64,000 nt of DNA from Pseudorhodoplanes sp. (GCA_022843165.1 JALHOD010000013.1:1-64000); one strand, 5' to 3'. Shown: positions 16,385 to 25,610, counted from the stretch's first letter. A program made the numbers and translations. The notes: a model not told the origin generated them from the letters alone.

Positions 16385-18424
16385 ATGAGGGCGATCTCTT
16401 ACAGGCAAACCGCCGGCGCGCTGGCGCTGGCGGGATTCACCGCGGCGGTGCCGTTCGCACAGGCGGATGCGCAGCAGGTTCTTCCGCAAATCCACGTGAC
16501 GGCGAGCCGTCTGGACGACGGCATCACCGGCGCATCCACCAGCATCATCACCGCCGAAGACATCGCGCGATCGCCCAGCCTGACCATTCAGGACATTCTG
16601 GCGCGCGAGGCGGGGGTGCAAACGCGCAGTCTGTACGGCAGCGTGAACGGGGCCGGCACCACGGTCGATCTGCGCGGCTTCGGCGCCACCGGACAATCCA
16701 ACACGCTGATCCTGATCAACGGCCGCAGACTCAACGACATCGACATGGCGGCGGTCGATCTCTCCGCGATTCCGCAGAATGCGATCGAGCGCGTCGAGAT
16801 CACCCGCGGCAATTCGGGCGCGGTGCTCTATGGCGACAACGCCGTCGGCGGCGTCATCAACATCGTGACCAAGGTTGGCGCCAATCTGCCACCGTCGACA
16901 AAGGTCGAAGGATTGGCGGGCTCCTATGGCTATCGCGAGGGGCGCGTCTCGGCGAACACATCGTCGGGGCCATATTCCGCATCCATCTATGGCAATGCGG
17001 TCACCTCCGACGGCTATCGCGTAAACAACAAGCTCGATCAGCAGAACGGCGTCGCCGATTTTCGCTACACGACCGAGCAGGCGACGGCCTTCCTCAACCT
17101 GTCGGCCGACACGCAGCGGCTCGGACTGCCGGGCGAGCGCATCGTCTCGGCCACGATGAACCAGCTGGTCACCGACCGGCGCGGCACCAACAAACTCCGG
17201 GATTACGGCGACAAGCAGGGCTACAGCGCGACCGCGGGGTTCACGCGGATGCTGACGCCGGACATCGAACTGATCGTGGATGGCGGCTGGCGCCGCAAGG
17301 ACCAGCAGGCCGGGTTCTTCTCGGCATTCGAGGAACAATATGTCAACACGACCCTGAATACCTATTCGGTCACGCCGCGCGTGAAGATCAACACGCCGCT
17401 CTTCGGTCTGCCGTCGCGGGTAATTGCGGGTGTCGACTATTATAATTCCGACTACGATTCAGATCGCAGCCAGTTTTCGGGTTTTCCGCTCATTCATCGC
17501 TACAAGCTGGGTCAGGATTCGATCGCGGGTTACTGGCAGCAGGCGGTGTCGGTATTGCCGAGCACCGATCTGTCCGGCGGCGTCCGCATCCAGCGCACGC
17601 ACGTGACCGCGACCGACGTCTACGATCCGACCGCGCCGGGCGCCTTCGGCATTCAAGGGCTGCCGCTCGATCAGAGCGGCAACAATGAAGCCTTTCACGT
17701 CGGCTTCGAGCATCGCTTCAGCCCGGTCTTTGCCGTGTTCGGCCGCGCCGCGCAGAGCTTTCGCACCCCGAACGTGGACGAGCGGGTCGGCATGTCGCCG
17801 TTCGGCACGCCCACGACGTTCGACCTGAAGACGCAGACGTCACACGACATCGAAGCGGGCGTGCGCTTCAACTTCGGCAGCGTCACGGTGCAATCCAGCG
17901 TCTACGAGATGAAGCTGGAGAACGAACTGATGTTCGATCCGGTGAATTTCGTGAACTACAATCTCGATCCCACCCGGCGGCGCGGCGTGGAAACGATCGC
18001 CAGCTGGCAGATGACCGAGGATGTGCGCTGGAAAGGCAGCCTGACCTATACCGACGCCACCTTCCGCGGAGGCGTCAATGCCGGCAAGGAAGTGCCGCTG
18101 GTGTCGCCCTGGACCGCAAGCGCGGGGGTGTCCTGGAACATTTTCAAGAAACATCTGATCTTTGACGGCGTCGTGCGCTATGTCGGCGAGCGGCGCATGG
18201 ACAACGACCAACGGAATTTCCAGCCGTTAATCCCGGCGCACACGCTGGTGGACGTGCGACTGGGCGGCGAACTCGACCAGTTCTTCTGGGCGGTCTCGGT
18301 CGAGAATCTCTTCGACGAGATGTATTTCGACTATTCGGTCGCGAGCGCGTCAACGTTCGGAAGATACAATGCCTATCCGCAGCCCGGCCGCACCTTTCTG
18401 GTCCGGGCCGGGATGAAATGGTGA
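16385..18424 (+). CDS. btuB: TonB-dependent receptor, probable vitamin B12 transporter
   Basis: The 679-residue protein has a signal peptide (to about residue 30, ending AQADA). A TonB-box/plug region follows, with LPQIHVTASR, SLTIQDILAREAGVQTRS, TVDLRGFGATGQSNTLILINGRRLND, and ERVEITRGNSGAVLYGDNAVGGVINIVTK. A 22-strand-type barrel ends in FLVRAGMKW with a terminal aromatic residue. Substrate assignment rests on the cobalamin riboswitch directly upstream: it should import cobalamin or a corrinoid in a TonB/ExbBD-dependent way. No btuCDF genes are adjacent. The ATG at 16385 is chosen because it begins the signal peptide. Confidence 0.88.
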   Translation: MRAISYRQTAGALALAGFTAAVPFAQADAQQVLPQIHVTASRLDDGITGASTSIITAEDIARSPSLTIQDILAREAGVQTRSLYGSVNGAGTTVDLRGFGATGQSNTLILINGRRLNDIDMAAVDLSAIPQNAIERVEITRGNSGAVLYGDNAVGGVINIVTKVGANLPPSTKVEGLAGSYGYREGRVSANTSSGPYSASIYGNAVTSDGYRVNNKLDQQNGVADFRYTTEQATAFLNLSADTQRLGLPGERIVSATMNQLVTDRRGTNKLRDYGDKQGYSATAGFTRMLTPDIELIVDGGWRRKDQQAGFFSAFEEQYVNTTLNTYSVTPRVKINTPLFGLPSRVIAGVDYYNSDYDSDRSQFSGFPLIHRYKLGQDSIAGYWQQAVSVLPSTDLSGGVRIQRTHVTATDVYDPTAPGAFGIQGLPLDQSGNNEAFHVGFEHRFSPVFAVFGRAAQSFRTPNVDERVGMSPFGTPTTFDLKTQTSHDIEAGVRFNFGSVTVQSSVYEMKLENELMFDPVNFVNYNLDPTRRRGVETIASWQMTEDVRWKGSLTYTDATFRGGVNAGKEVPLVSPWTASAGVSWNIFKKHLIFDGVVRYVGERRMDNDQRNFQPLIPAHTLVDVRLGGELDQFFWAVSVENLFDEMYFDYSVASASTFGRYNAYPQPGRTFLVRAGMKW

Positions 18425-18445
18425 CGCCAACCGTCCTGCAATAAA

Positions 18446-18471
18446 AAAGGGCCGCAGCGATGCGGCCCTTT
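18446..18471. terminator. bidirectional intrinsic terminator
   Basis: AAAGGGCCGCA - GCGA - TGCGGCCCTTT is a perfect 11-base stem with a four-base loop. It has an A-run on the left and a T-run on the right. It lies between the convergent TonB receptor gene and the MBL-fold gene and can serve both. Confidence 0.88.
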
Positions 18472-18490
18472 CCTTATCGCCGGATGCCGT

Positions 18491-19480
18491 TCACATCGGC
18501 GCCCACATCACTGGCACAAGGTCGTAGCCCTTCGCAGTCCTGGTGACGTAGCCCGAGGACGGGAACGGGAAATGATAGCCATGCAGCAGCGTCTTGTCGG
18601 CCGCCGCGCGGTCGAGCACGCGCTTGCGGTTCTCCGCCGCCATGCCGCCATCCATGTCGAAGATCGCCTGCCAGTCCGGATTGCGCACGAACAGGTAAGG
18701 ATTGTTCGTGGTGTCGGCGATGTAGAACATCGACCGGTTGCCGGAATTGACGGTGAAGGCGGTATGGCCGGGCGTGTGGCCGGCGGCGGCGACCGACATG
18801 ATGCCGGGCGCGACCTCCTTGCCGGGCTCGAAGCGTTTCACGTCCTTGGCGATGTCGGCGAAGATGCGGCGCGCATTCATGAAGGTAGGCTTGGCCGCTT
18901 CCGGCGCCTTGCCCATGTTGGCGTCGTCCATCCAGAACGTCCATTCCGGCGCCGGCACGTTGATCTCGGCATTGGGGAAGAACAGTGCGTTGTCCTTGGT
19001 CTTGATGCCGTTGATGTGGTCGGGGTGGAAATGCGAGATCACGATGGTGTCGACCGTTTTCGGATCGATCCCGGCCGCCGCGAGATTGGCGGCGAAGGTG
19101 CCCGATTGCGGCGCCATCGATGCGAGCTGGCCGCCGGTGCCGGTGTCGAGCGCGATCAGTTTCGAGCCGGTGTTCACGATCAGGGCGGTGAACGGGATCG
19201 GCAGCTTGTCGGTGGGCAGGAAGACGTCGGTCAGCGCCTTCTGCACCTCGGGCAAGGGCGCATTGCGCACGAACTTGTCGTCCAGCGCGCGATACCAGGT
19301 GCCGTCATTGACGGCGGTCACTTCGTAATCGCCGATCTTGAAGCGGTAATAGCCAGGCCCCTGCTTGCCGGAGACGGGCGCGGCGGCGCCGGCCGGCGCG
19401 GAGCCGAGGACGGGCAGGACGCCGGCTGCGGCGGTCGCCGCCGAGGCGGCCAGCAGAGTGCGGCGTGACAATGCGGTCAT
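18491..19480 (-). CDS. Tat-exported metallo-beta-lactamase-fold hydrolase
   Basis: The 329-residue protein starts MTALSRRTLLAASAATAAAG, a twin-arginine signal, so it is probably exported folded with its metals. The metal motif HFHPDH (in TIVISHFHPDHINGI) is the standard MBL-fold HxHxDH; a downstream AAGHTPGHTAF supplies the next His. The overall layout resembles quorum-quenching lactonase-like or related MBL proteins, but the substrate is unknown. GGGAGGA is six bases before the ATG. A Bug-type solute-binding gene is divergent, about 200 bases away. Confidence 0.87.
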   Translation of the reverse strand: MTALSRRTLLAASAATAAAGVLPVLGSAPAGAAAPVSGKQGPGYYRFKIGDYEVTAVNDGTWYRALDDKFVRNAPLPEVQKALTDVFLPTDKLPIPFTALIVNTGSKLIALDTGTGGQLASMAPQSGTFAANLAAAGIDPKTVDTIVISHFHPDHINGIKTKDNALFFPNAEINVPAPEWTFWMDDANMGKAPEAAKPTFMNARRIFADIAKDVKRFEPGKEVAPGIMSVAAAGHTPGHTAFTVNSGNRSMFYIADTTNNPYLFVRNPDWQAIFDMDGGMAAENRKRVLDRAAADKTLLHGYHFPFPSSGYVTRTAKGYDLVPVMWAPM

Positions 19481-19684
19481 GAGGATTCCTCCCTTGGATG
19501 TGTGGTCCGATCGATCATGACCAACACCGGCGGCCCAATCCTATTCCAGAATTCGGCGGTGGGCCGGCCTGCACAAAGACTTGATCGGAACCCGGACTCG
19601 GCCTGTACCCGCGCCGGTCTTCCCTCTAGTCTTGCCGCCTTCAATGACAGCCGTAAGGCAAGAAAATACATCGGGAGGATGCAC

Positions 19685-20665
19685 ATGCGGATCGCCAAAG
19701 TGGCGTCATATATTGCGGCTGCCGTGGCCGCCTGTTGTCTTGCGCAGGCGGCGGCCGCGCAGAATTTTCCCTCGCGTCCGGTCACGCTGGTCGTGCCGTT
19801 CCCGGCCGGCAGCACGACCGATCTGGTCGGCCGCATTCTTTCCGACGAACTGACCAAGTCGCTCGGGCAGAATGTGGTGATCGACAATCGCGGCGGCGCC
19901 GGCGGCACCATCGGGGCCGAAGCCGTCGCGCGCGCGGCGCCCGATGGCCACACGCTGCTGATGGGCACCATCGGCACGCATTCGATCAACCCGGCGGTGT
20001 ATGCGAAGATCAATTACGACCCGATCGCGGATTTTTCGCCGATCATCCAGTTCGGCACCGCGCCGAATGTGCTGGTGGTGAATCCGTCCCTGCCGGTCAA
20101 GAACGTCAAGGACCTGATCGAGTATATTCGTGCCAATCCCGGCAAGGTGAATTACGGCTCGTCCGGCAATGGCACGTCCAATCATCTCTCCGGCGCGATG
20201 TTCGCCGCCCGCAACGGGCTGAAGGCCACGCATATTCCCTATCGCGGTGGCGCGCAGGCCATCACCGATCTGCTGCGCGGCGAAGTGCAGTTCATGTTCT
20301 ATCACTATCTGCCGCTGCTGCCGCATATCGCCGAAGGCAAACTGCGTGCGATCGCCATCACCAGCGCCAACCGGATCGACGCGCTGCCGGACGTGCCGGT
20401 GATGAAGGAAGCCGGCATGGACGATTTCGAAGTCTCGGCCTGGTTCGGCGTCTGGGCGCCGGCCAAGACTCCGGCCGACGTGGTCGGCAAGCTCAACAGC
20501 ATCATTTCCGGAATTATCAATTCTCCCGGCGTACAGAAAAATCTGAAGGGGCAGGGCATCGATCCGGTCAACGGCTCGCCCGCCGATCTCCTGAACCTGA
20601 ACAAGAAGGAGCTGGCGCGCTGGTCGAAAGCGGTGGCGGACGCCGGCGCAAAATTGTCGAACTGA
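19685..20665 (+). CDS. Bug-family tripartite tricarboxylate transporter solute-binding protein
   Basis: Bug proteins are periplasmic receptors that bind carboxylates or other small organic acids. The 326-residue product has a signal peptide (to about residue 26, ending AAAA before QNFPSRPV). It carries the family motifs VTLVVPFPAGSTTDLVGRIL, VIDNRGGAGGTIGAEAVA and HIPYRGGAQAITDLLRG. CGGGAGG lies seven bases before the ATG at 19685, favouring it over the ATG at 19679. No TctA/TctB membrane genes are adjacent, so it is an orphan receptor, as most Bug proteins are. Confidence 0.92.
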   Translation: MRIAKVASYIAAAVAACCLAQAAAAQNFPSRPVTLVVPFPAGSTTDLVGRILSDELTKSLGQNVVIDNRGGAGGTIGAEAVARAAPDGHTLLMGTIGTHSINPAVYAKINYDPIADFSPIIQFGTAPNVLVVNPSLPVKNVKDLIEYIRANPGKVNYGSSGNGTSNHLSGAMFAARNGLKATHIPYRGGAQAITDLLRGEVQFMFYHYLPLLPHIAEGKLRAIAITSANRIDALPDVPVMKEAGMDDFEVSAWFGVWAPAKTPADVVGKLNSIISGIINSPGVQKNLKGQGIDPVNGSPADLLNLNKKELARWSKAVADAGAKLSN

Positions 20666-20720
20666 CGCGCGCAGCGCCGGGGCTGCGGTTTGCGCAGTCC
20701 CGTGACGCGGGCAGCTCAGG

Positions 20721-21833
20721 TCATTCCGGCAAGCTGGTCTTGCTGCGCGGATAGAGATGGTCGATGGCGACAATCGCCATGATCAGGATCGGCGTGGCCA
20801 GGAACGCGCCGATCGGTCCCCACAGCCAGGCCCAGAACGCCAGCGACAGAAACACCGCCAGCGGATGCAGCAGCAATTGCCGCCCGATGATGGCCGGCAC
20901 CAGAAAATGCCCTTCGAAGAACGTGAAGGTCATGAACAGGGCGGGCGCGACCAGCGCCGGCAGCAGGGTCGGAAAGGTGAGCAGCCCGATCACGAACAGC
21001 ATCACGTGCATGATGCCGGGGCCGACATAGGGAATGTAATTGAGAATGAAGGCCATCACGCCCCAGAGCAGCGGCGCCGGAAACCCCATCATATAGGTGA
21101 TGCCGGTGATGACCAGGCCGACGCCGAGATTGATCAGGGTGACGGTGATCAGATAGGCGCTGAGATTGTGCTCGGTGTCGTTGACGATGCGCAGCGCGCG
21201 CAGCCGGCCGTCGCGGGTGGCGAACAGGTTGACGATGTAGCGGCGAAAGGCCTGGCGGCCGAAGATGAAGAAGAACAGCGTGGCGAAGAACAGCACCAGT
21301 TGCAGCGCGAAGTCCGGCAACGCCGTCACGACGCCTTCGACCAGGGCATTTTTCTCGACGTCGACTTTCAGTCCCGAGCCGCCGAGGACCGCCGCCTGCA
21401 ACTCGCGCAGCGCGAATAGCGGCCGGTCCATGAAGCTGAATTTTTCCTTGATTGTGCCGCCGATCTCGGATGAGCGAGCGATCAGATCCGAGGCCGGGTC
21501 GACCAGGACGCTCACCATCAGATAGAGCAGGCCGGCCAGCCCGAGCACAATCACGAATGCCGGGACCCAGGCCGGCAATCCGGCCTTCTGCGCGCGCGCC
21601 GACATCGGCCCGAGCGTCAGACTGACCACCAGGGCGGCGAGGATCGGCACCAGCAGGGAGCGCGCGACGAACAGGAAGGCGCCGAACAGGATGACGGCCA
21701 TCGCGATGGTGGCGGCTTGCGACATCACGCGCCAGAACGAGCTGGCGTCTTTCAGGGGATTCGGATCGCGCGCGCCGAACTGAAACGGGCGCTGGCCCCA
21801 GTTCCACGACGAAGATTTCGGCTCGACATTCAC
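20721..21833 (-). CDS. AI-2E family transporter (TqsA-like membrane protein)
   Basis: The 370-residue protein has about eight hydrophobic segments and the family arrangement: paired N-terminal helices (TIAMAVILFGAFLFVARSLL), a long periplasmic or cytosolic loop, then VLFFATLFFFIFGRQAFRRY and a C-terminal set containing ILNYIPYVGPGI. AI-2E (UPF0118) proteins export small molecules or ions; only some handle autoinducer-2, so substrate is unknown. The GTG at 21833 has GGAG six bases upstream. It is followed closely upstream by a TerC gene on the same strand. Confidence 0.88.
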   Translation of the reverse strand: MNVEPKSSSWNWGQRPFQFGARDPNPLKDASSFWRVMSQAATIAMAVILFGAFLFVARSLLVPILAALVVSLTLGPMSARAQKAGLPAWVPAFVIVLGLAGLLYLMVSVLVDPASDLIARSSEIGGTIKEKFSFMDRPLFALRELQAAVLGGSGLKVDVEKNALVEGVVTALPDFALQLVLFFATLFFFIFGRQAFRRYIVNLFATRDGRLRALRIVNDTEHNLSAYLITVTLINLGVGLVITGITYMMGFPAPLLWGVMAFILNYIPYVGPGIMHVMLFVIGLLTFPTLLPALVAPALFMTFTFFEGHFLVPAIIGRQLLLHPLAVFLSLAFWAWLWGPIGAFLATPILIMAIVAIDHLYPRSKTSLPE

Positions 21834-21928
21834 GGCTGTCTCCGGCGCGGCGAGGCGGCCCTTCACGGGCCGCCCGGGCGTCAGGAGTAATGCCGGGGCG
21901 GGATTATTGTTCCCGCCATGCCGAAAGG

Positions 21929-22627
21929 CTAGAACAAAGCGTTGAACGTCGCCCAAGCGCCGGATTCGCACACACTCGCGGGTACGAAACTGCAACCGAT
22001 CTGGTGGGTGCCCTTCCAGATCATGTCCAGCGCCACGTAGAGAATGACCGCAAGGCCGATCCAGGTGATCCAGAAATAGCGCGCCAGCAGCTTGGCGATA
22101 TAGGCGGAGGCCACCGCCATGAACACGATGGCGATCGTGAGACCGATGGCGAGCACGGCGACATTGCCCTTGGCGGCGCCGGCCACCGCAAGCACGTTGT
22201 CGAGCGACATGGACACGTCGGCGATGACCACCTGCAGGATGGCGGCGCCGAGCGTCACGCCCTTGTAGTCGGGCGAGCCGGCGCCTGACGGCGTGCCGCC
22301 GGCCATCGCCGGCTGCGGCTGATGGACCGTGATCTCGCGATACATCTTCCAGCACACCCAGAGCAGCAGGATGCCACCGGCGAAGGTCAGGCCGACGATG
22401 GTGAGCAATTGCGTCGCCACCGCCGCGAACATCACGCGCAGGATAACCGCGCCCGCGATGCCCCAGAAAATGACCTTGCGCCGGAGTTCGGGCGCCACGC
22501 GCGAGGCGGCGAGGCCGACCACGATGGCGTTGTCGCCGGCCAGCACGAAGTCGATGATGATGATCTGAGCGAGTGCGACGAGGTTGTGATATTCGAACAG
22601 CGTCGCAAGATCGTTGAAGAGAGTCAT
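21929..22627 (-). CDS. TerC-family integral membrane protein
   Basis: The 232-residue protein has about seven transmembrane helices and the TerC hallmarks: IIDFVLAGDNAIVVGLAAS near residue 25 and ADVSMSLDNVLAVAGAA near residue 135, with conserved acidic residues in the membrane. TerC-like proteins are linked to metal (often Mn2+) export and to maturation of exoenzymes; tellurium resistance is not implied here. AGGT precedes the ATG. It lies between the AI-2E and CaCA genes, all on the minus strand. Confidence 0.9.
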   Translation of the reverse strand: MTLFNDLATLFEYHNLVALAQIIIIDFVLAGDNAIVVGLAASRVAPELRRKVIFWGIAGAVILRVMFAAVATQLLTIVGLTFAGGILLLWVCWKMYREITVHQPQPAMAGGTPSGAGSPDYKGVTLGAAILQVVIADVSMSLDNVLAVAGAAKGNVAVLAIGLTIAIVFMAVASAYIAKLLARYFWITWIGLAVILYVALDMIWKGTHQIGCSFVPASVCESGAWATFNALF

Positions 22628-22717
22628 GGATACCTCATGGCGATAGCCTGCGCGCCATCGTAGGCGCGACGATAAGGACTAGGATCGGGAATACGGTCTG
22701 CCGGAATCAGGCCGGCG

Positions 22718-23749
22718 TCACCGTTTCAGCGGTGGCGGCTCGGCGCTCGCGGTCGCCTGACCGAACCAGTCGGCGGTCAGGACATTTTCGACGCCGTAAT
22801 ATTGCAGCGCCGTATAGGCGACGAAGCCCGCCAGAAACAGCGCGCCGACCGGCCGGCTGAGTCCGCCCCGCAGCAGCAGGAATGACAGCAGCATGGCCGT
22901 CACCGCCAGCATGAACCACAGATCGAAGGTCAGGATCTGCGCCGGCACCGCAACCGGCGCCACCGCGGACACCAGGCCCATGATCGCCAGCAAGTTGTAG
23001 ATGCCCGCGCCCATGATATTGCCGACCGCCACAGCGGAGTGGCGGCGGAGCGCGGCCACCACGGCGGTGGCGAGTTCCGGCAGCGATGTCCCGACCGCGA
23101 CGATGGTCAGACCGATCACGGCCTCGCTGACGCCGAGCATCGTCGCCGTGACGATGGCGGCTGCGACCAGCAGTTTCGCGCCGGTGACCACCGCGACGAT
23201 TCCACCGACGACCGACAATACGGCAAGCCATGTCGGCTGCGGGCTGTCCTTGAACTCCTCGGCCAGTTCCTCAGGCATGTCGCCCGGATCGTTGGCCTTG
23301 CCGCGCTTGCGCTCGGCCCTGAAGGCGTAGATCGAGAATGCGGCGAGCGCCAAAACCATGAACACGCCCTGCCAGCGTTCGATCGTGCCCGACAGCGCCA
23401 AAGCGGTGAACAGAAGGGCTGAGCCCATCATCATGGCGGCGTCGCGATAAAGCGCCTTCGGCTGCACGACGATCGGGAAGATCACCGCCGAGAGGCCCAG
23501 GATCAGCAGGATGTTGGCGATATTGGAGCCCACGACGTTGCCGACCGCGATGCCGGGAAGGCCGTCGATGGCGGCTTGCATGCTCACCACCATTTCGGGC
23601 GCGGTGGTGCCGTAGGCGACGATGGTCATGCCGATGATCATCGGCGCGACCTTGAGCTGGCGCGCCAGCGAAACCGCGCCGCGCACCAGATATTCGGCTC
23701 CGAACAGCAGGAGGATGAAGCCGCCGATAAACTGAAGGATGAGGATCAT
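22718..23749 (-). CDS. CaCA-family calcium/sodium antiporter
   Basis: The 343-residue protein carries the two inverted alpha-repeats of the cation/Ca2+ exchanger family. They are MTIVAYGTTAPEMVVSMQAA with GNVVGSNIANILLILG, and LTIVAVGTSLPELATAVVAALR with GNIMGAGIYNLLAIMG. The Ser/Asp-type positions of the second repeat are replaced by Gly-Ala-Gly-Ile, which may alter ion specificity. A GTG at 23773 would add eight residues; the ATG at 23749 is preferred because it starts at the first helix. It probably exports Ca2+ in exchange for H+ or Na+. Confidence 0.92.
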   Translation of the reverse strand: MILILQFIGGFILLLFGAEYLVRGAVSLARQLKVAPMIIGMTIVAYGTTAPEMVVSMQAAIDGLPGIAVGNVVGSNIANILLILGLSAVIFPIVVQPKALYRDAAMMMGSALLFTALALSGTIERWQGVFMVLALAAFSIYAFRAERKRGKANDPGDMPEELAEEFKDSPQPTWLAVLSVVGGIVAVVTGAKLLVAAAIVTATMLGVSEAVIGLTIVAVGTSLPELATAVVAALRRHSAVAVGNIMGAGIYNLLAIMGLVSAVAPVAVPAQILTFDLWFMLAVTAMLLSFLLLRGGLSRPVGALFLAGFVAYTALQYYGVENVLTADWFGQATASAEPPPLKR

Positions 23750-23818
23750 GGAAGTATTTGTCCGCTCAAGCACCCGAATTGTTGGGCACTCGGGTGGATG
23801 TGCCGGGCGTTGCCGCCC

Positions 23819-24163
23819 CTAGTTCGCGATGTGTGTGCCGGTCACGAGCCGGACCAACTGGTCCGGGTCGATGAGCGTGGCGGTGCAGATGCCGATCAGA
23901 GCGATGGCACCGGACACGTCCCAATAGGTCACGCGGTATTCGTCGGTGGTGCACCGGACCCAGGCGACCAGGGCAAAAATGCCGGCGAGCACAAACAGCA
24001 AGGTGGAGATCACGGGCAACACGAGATCGGCCGGAAAGACGCGGGCGGCAACGGCCCAAGCGGCGGCGGCGGCAAACACGGAACCGAGAAAAGCGCCGCG
24101 CGGGCCGTGCAGTCCATCATGCGGGGCGGACCGGTTGCTCTTGCTGGACGTCGAGAGCCTCAT
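23819..24163 (-). CDS. small conserved-looking membrane protein
   Basis: The 114-residue product has three hydrophobic segments: FLGSVFAAAAAWAVAARVF, PVISTLLFVLAGIFALVAWV, and VSGAIALIGICTATLI. The N-terminus is polar and basic. I do not recognise a family. It lies about 70 bases upstream of the CaCA gene on the same strand, so co-transcription is possible. Frame choice is supported by the hydrophobic pattern; the opposite-strand frames are low-complexity. Confidence 0.6.
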   Translation of the reverse strand: MRLSTSSKSNRSAPHDGLHGPRGAFLGSVFAAAAAWAVAARVFPADLVLPVISTLLFVLAGIFALVAWVRCTTDEYRVTYWDVSGAIALIGICTATLIDPDQLVRLVTGTHIAN

Positions 24164-24265
24164 GGCTGCGCCTGACGGGTCCTTCCTGCTGCGCGGCCAA
24201 TGACATGGCCGCGCAAAATAGCTTCCGCTGACGCGAATTGTGGTATCATTCGTCTATCGGCGTTC

Positions 24266-24293
24266 TGTTTATGTTTTCATAGTGCAGTAAACA
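24266..24293. promoter_or_regulatory. inverted repeat upstream of the HTH gene, candidate operator
   Basis: TGTTTA at 24266-24271 and TAAACA at 24288-24293 form a perfect dyad with a 16-base gap. Nested next to them are near-matching ATGTTTTCAT and ATGAAACAT segments. The stretch is A+T-rich in an otherwise GC-rich gap and lies about 50 bases before the XRE-type gene. Autoregulation by that gene is a reasonable guess. Confidence 0.4.
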
Positions 24294-24341
24294 TGAAACA
24301 TCGCCAGAAATCAAGGTGGTTAGGTCGCTGTGGGGACATCC

Positions 24342-24635
24342 ATGCATTTTGCCAAGGCGGCGCCGGAAGCGCGCCAGCTGCGCAAGGACGCCGGGCGTTG
24401 GCTGCAGGACCTGCGGAAAAAGGCCGGCCTGTCGCAGGTCGATCTCGCCCAAAAATTGAGCTTGAAATACTATACCTTCATTTCCCAGATTGAGAACGGC
24501 TTCGGCCGCGTGCCGAGCGAAAGCATGGAGGACTGGGCGCGCGCGCTTGATGTTGAACCGGCCATCTTTGCGCGCGAATTGCTGTCCTATTACGACCCCG
24601 AACTCTACCGCCTCCTGTTCAAGGTGAAGACATGA
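24342..24635 (+). CDS. XRE-family HTH transcriptional regulator
   Basis: The 97-residue protein has a Cro/CI-type helix-turn-helix: WLQDLRKKAGLSQVDLAQKL, then SLKYYTFISQIENGFGRVP, and a C-terminal WARALDVEPAIFARELLSYYDP helix. An in-frame GTG at 24330 would add four residues and has AAGGTGG about ten bases before it. Its stop overlaps the start of the next gene by four bases, so the two are translationally coupled and should work together. Related two-gene units occur in rhizobia, from memory. Confidence 0.85.
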   Translation: MHFAKAAPEARQLRKDAGRWLQDLRKKAGLSQVDLAQKLSLKYYTFISQIENGFGRVPSESMEDWARALDVEPAIFARELLSYYDPELYRLLFKVKT

Positions 24636-25087
24636 GCATCGTCCCCTTCATCCCGCGCTCCCATCTTCCGTCCGCGCCATGGCGCGCCGACGAGATGTCG
24701 CAACTGGTGTCGATCTTCGCCGCGCATGAGGCGCAGGGCGAGGCCAGCGGCTGGGATGTCGGCCTGACGGAGCGCAAGGACCCGCAATTCTACGTGCTGG
24801 GCACCGACCCGGAGCGGGACTGCCTGGCGAGCATCACCCGCATCGGCCGTGACTATGTGCTGGAGGACGGCTGCGGCCATGTCGTGGCCGAGGACGATTC
24901 GCTCTCGGCGATCGCCGACAAGGCGGTGCGGATGACGTTCCGTGCGCGCAAGGCGTCGTTGGTGGCGCGCATCAGCCTGGTCTGGATCGCCGCCCGCGAG
25001 TTCTTCGAGGAGAAGGTCGAGCCGCTGATGGCCGAACCGGTCGAGGTCGCGACCCACGTCTTTCCGCAACTGGCGGCTCTGGCCTGA
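24632..25087 (+). CDS. conserved-looking protein paired with the HTH regulator
   Basis: The 151-residue protein begins MSIVPFIPRSHLPSAPWRAD and has a repetitive alpha/beta pattern with Trp and acidic residues (EMSQLVSIFAAHEAQGEASG), then a C-terminal helix-rich region. No known domain is recognised. The ATGA overlap with the upstream HTH gene makes a functional pair likely, perhaps a co-regulator or sensor for it. It has no signal peptide or membrane segment, so it should be cytosolic. Confidence 0.7.
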   Translation: MSIVPFIPRSHLPSAPWRADEMSQLVSIFAAHEAQGEASGWDVGLTERKDPQFYVLGTDPERDCLASITRIGRDYVLEDGCGHVVAEDDSLSAIADKAVRMTFRARKASLVARISLVWIAAREFFEEKVEPLMAEPVEVATHVFPQLAALA

Positions 25088-25246
25088 GTCGCTCTGCGGC
25101 CGGACCTGTCCCGGATTCCGGGTTACCCACAGCCCACGGTTAAATTCGTCCCGAAACGGCACATTTTTGCTGGCATCCGGCTTGCAATCTTTACCCTGCA
25201 TTAACGCTGTGCGCGGCGGCCGCGAGGCCGTTTCAGGGAGAGAGCA

Positions 25247-25591
25247 ATGCCGACGGGACGATGGGTACAGGCTGCGGCGGGCGCAATCGCCCTCCAGGCC
25301 CTGATCATGACGCCGGGTTTTGCCGATGTGACGGTCAGCAGCAGCTGCCTCGGCAGCGGCTCGTTTTTCACCGGCGCCGGGAGTTGCGTCGTGCTGGAAC
25401 GCCGCGGGCCGATCAGTCCCGCCGGCATCTACCAGGTCCCGGAACCGGCCGGAGAGGCGCTGGCCGAAGCGCTCGAGCGCGACCGCAAATGGCTGGCCTA
25501 TTGCAAGCCGGTGGTGCGCCAGGATGCCTATGGCGTCGGCCGTTACCACTATGCGGCGGCCGGTTGCGAATTCGGCAAGACCGGCCATTGA
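25247..25591 (+). CDS. small secreted protein of unknown function
   Basis: A signal-like N-terminus (WVQAAAGAIALQALIMTPGFAD) precedes a mature part with four Cys: SSSCLGSGSF, GAGSCVVLE, AYCKPVV and AGCEFG. Two disulfides are therefore possible. GCATCTACCAGGTC-type codons and strong third-position G/C support the frame. The product has 114 residues. I do not recognise the family. It stands alone between the HTH pair and the microprotein candidate. Confidence 0.65.
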   Translation: MPTGRWVQAAAGAIALQALIMTPGFADVTVSSSCLGSGSFFTGAGSCVVLERRGPISPAGIYQVPEPAGEALAEALERDRKWLAYCKPVVRQDAYGVGRYHYAAAGCEFGKTGH

Positions 25592-25610
25592 TCGCCACCT
25601 TGGCCGACGC

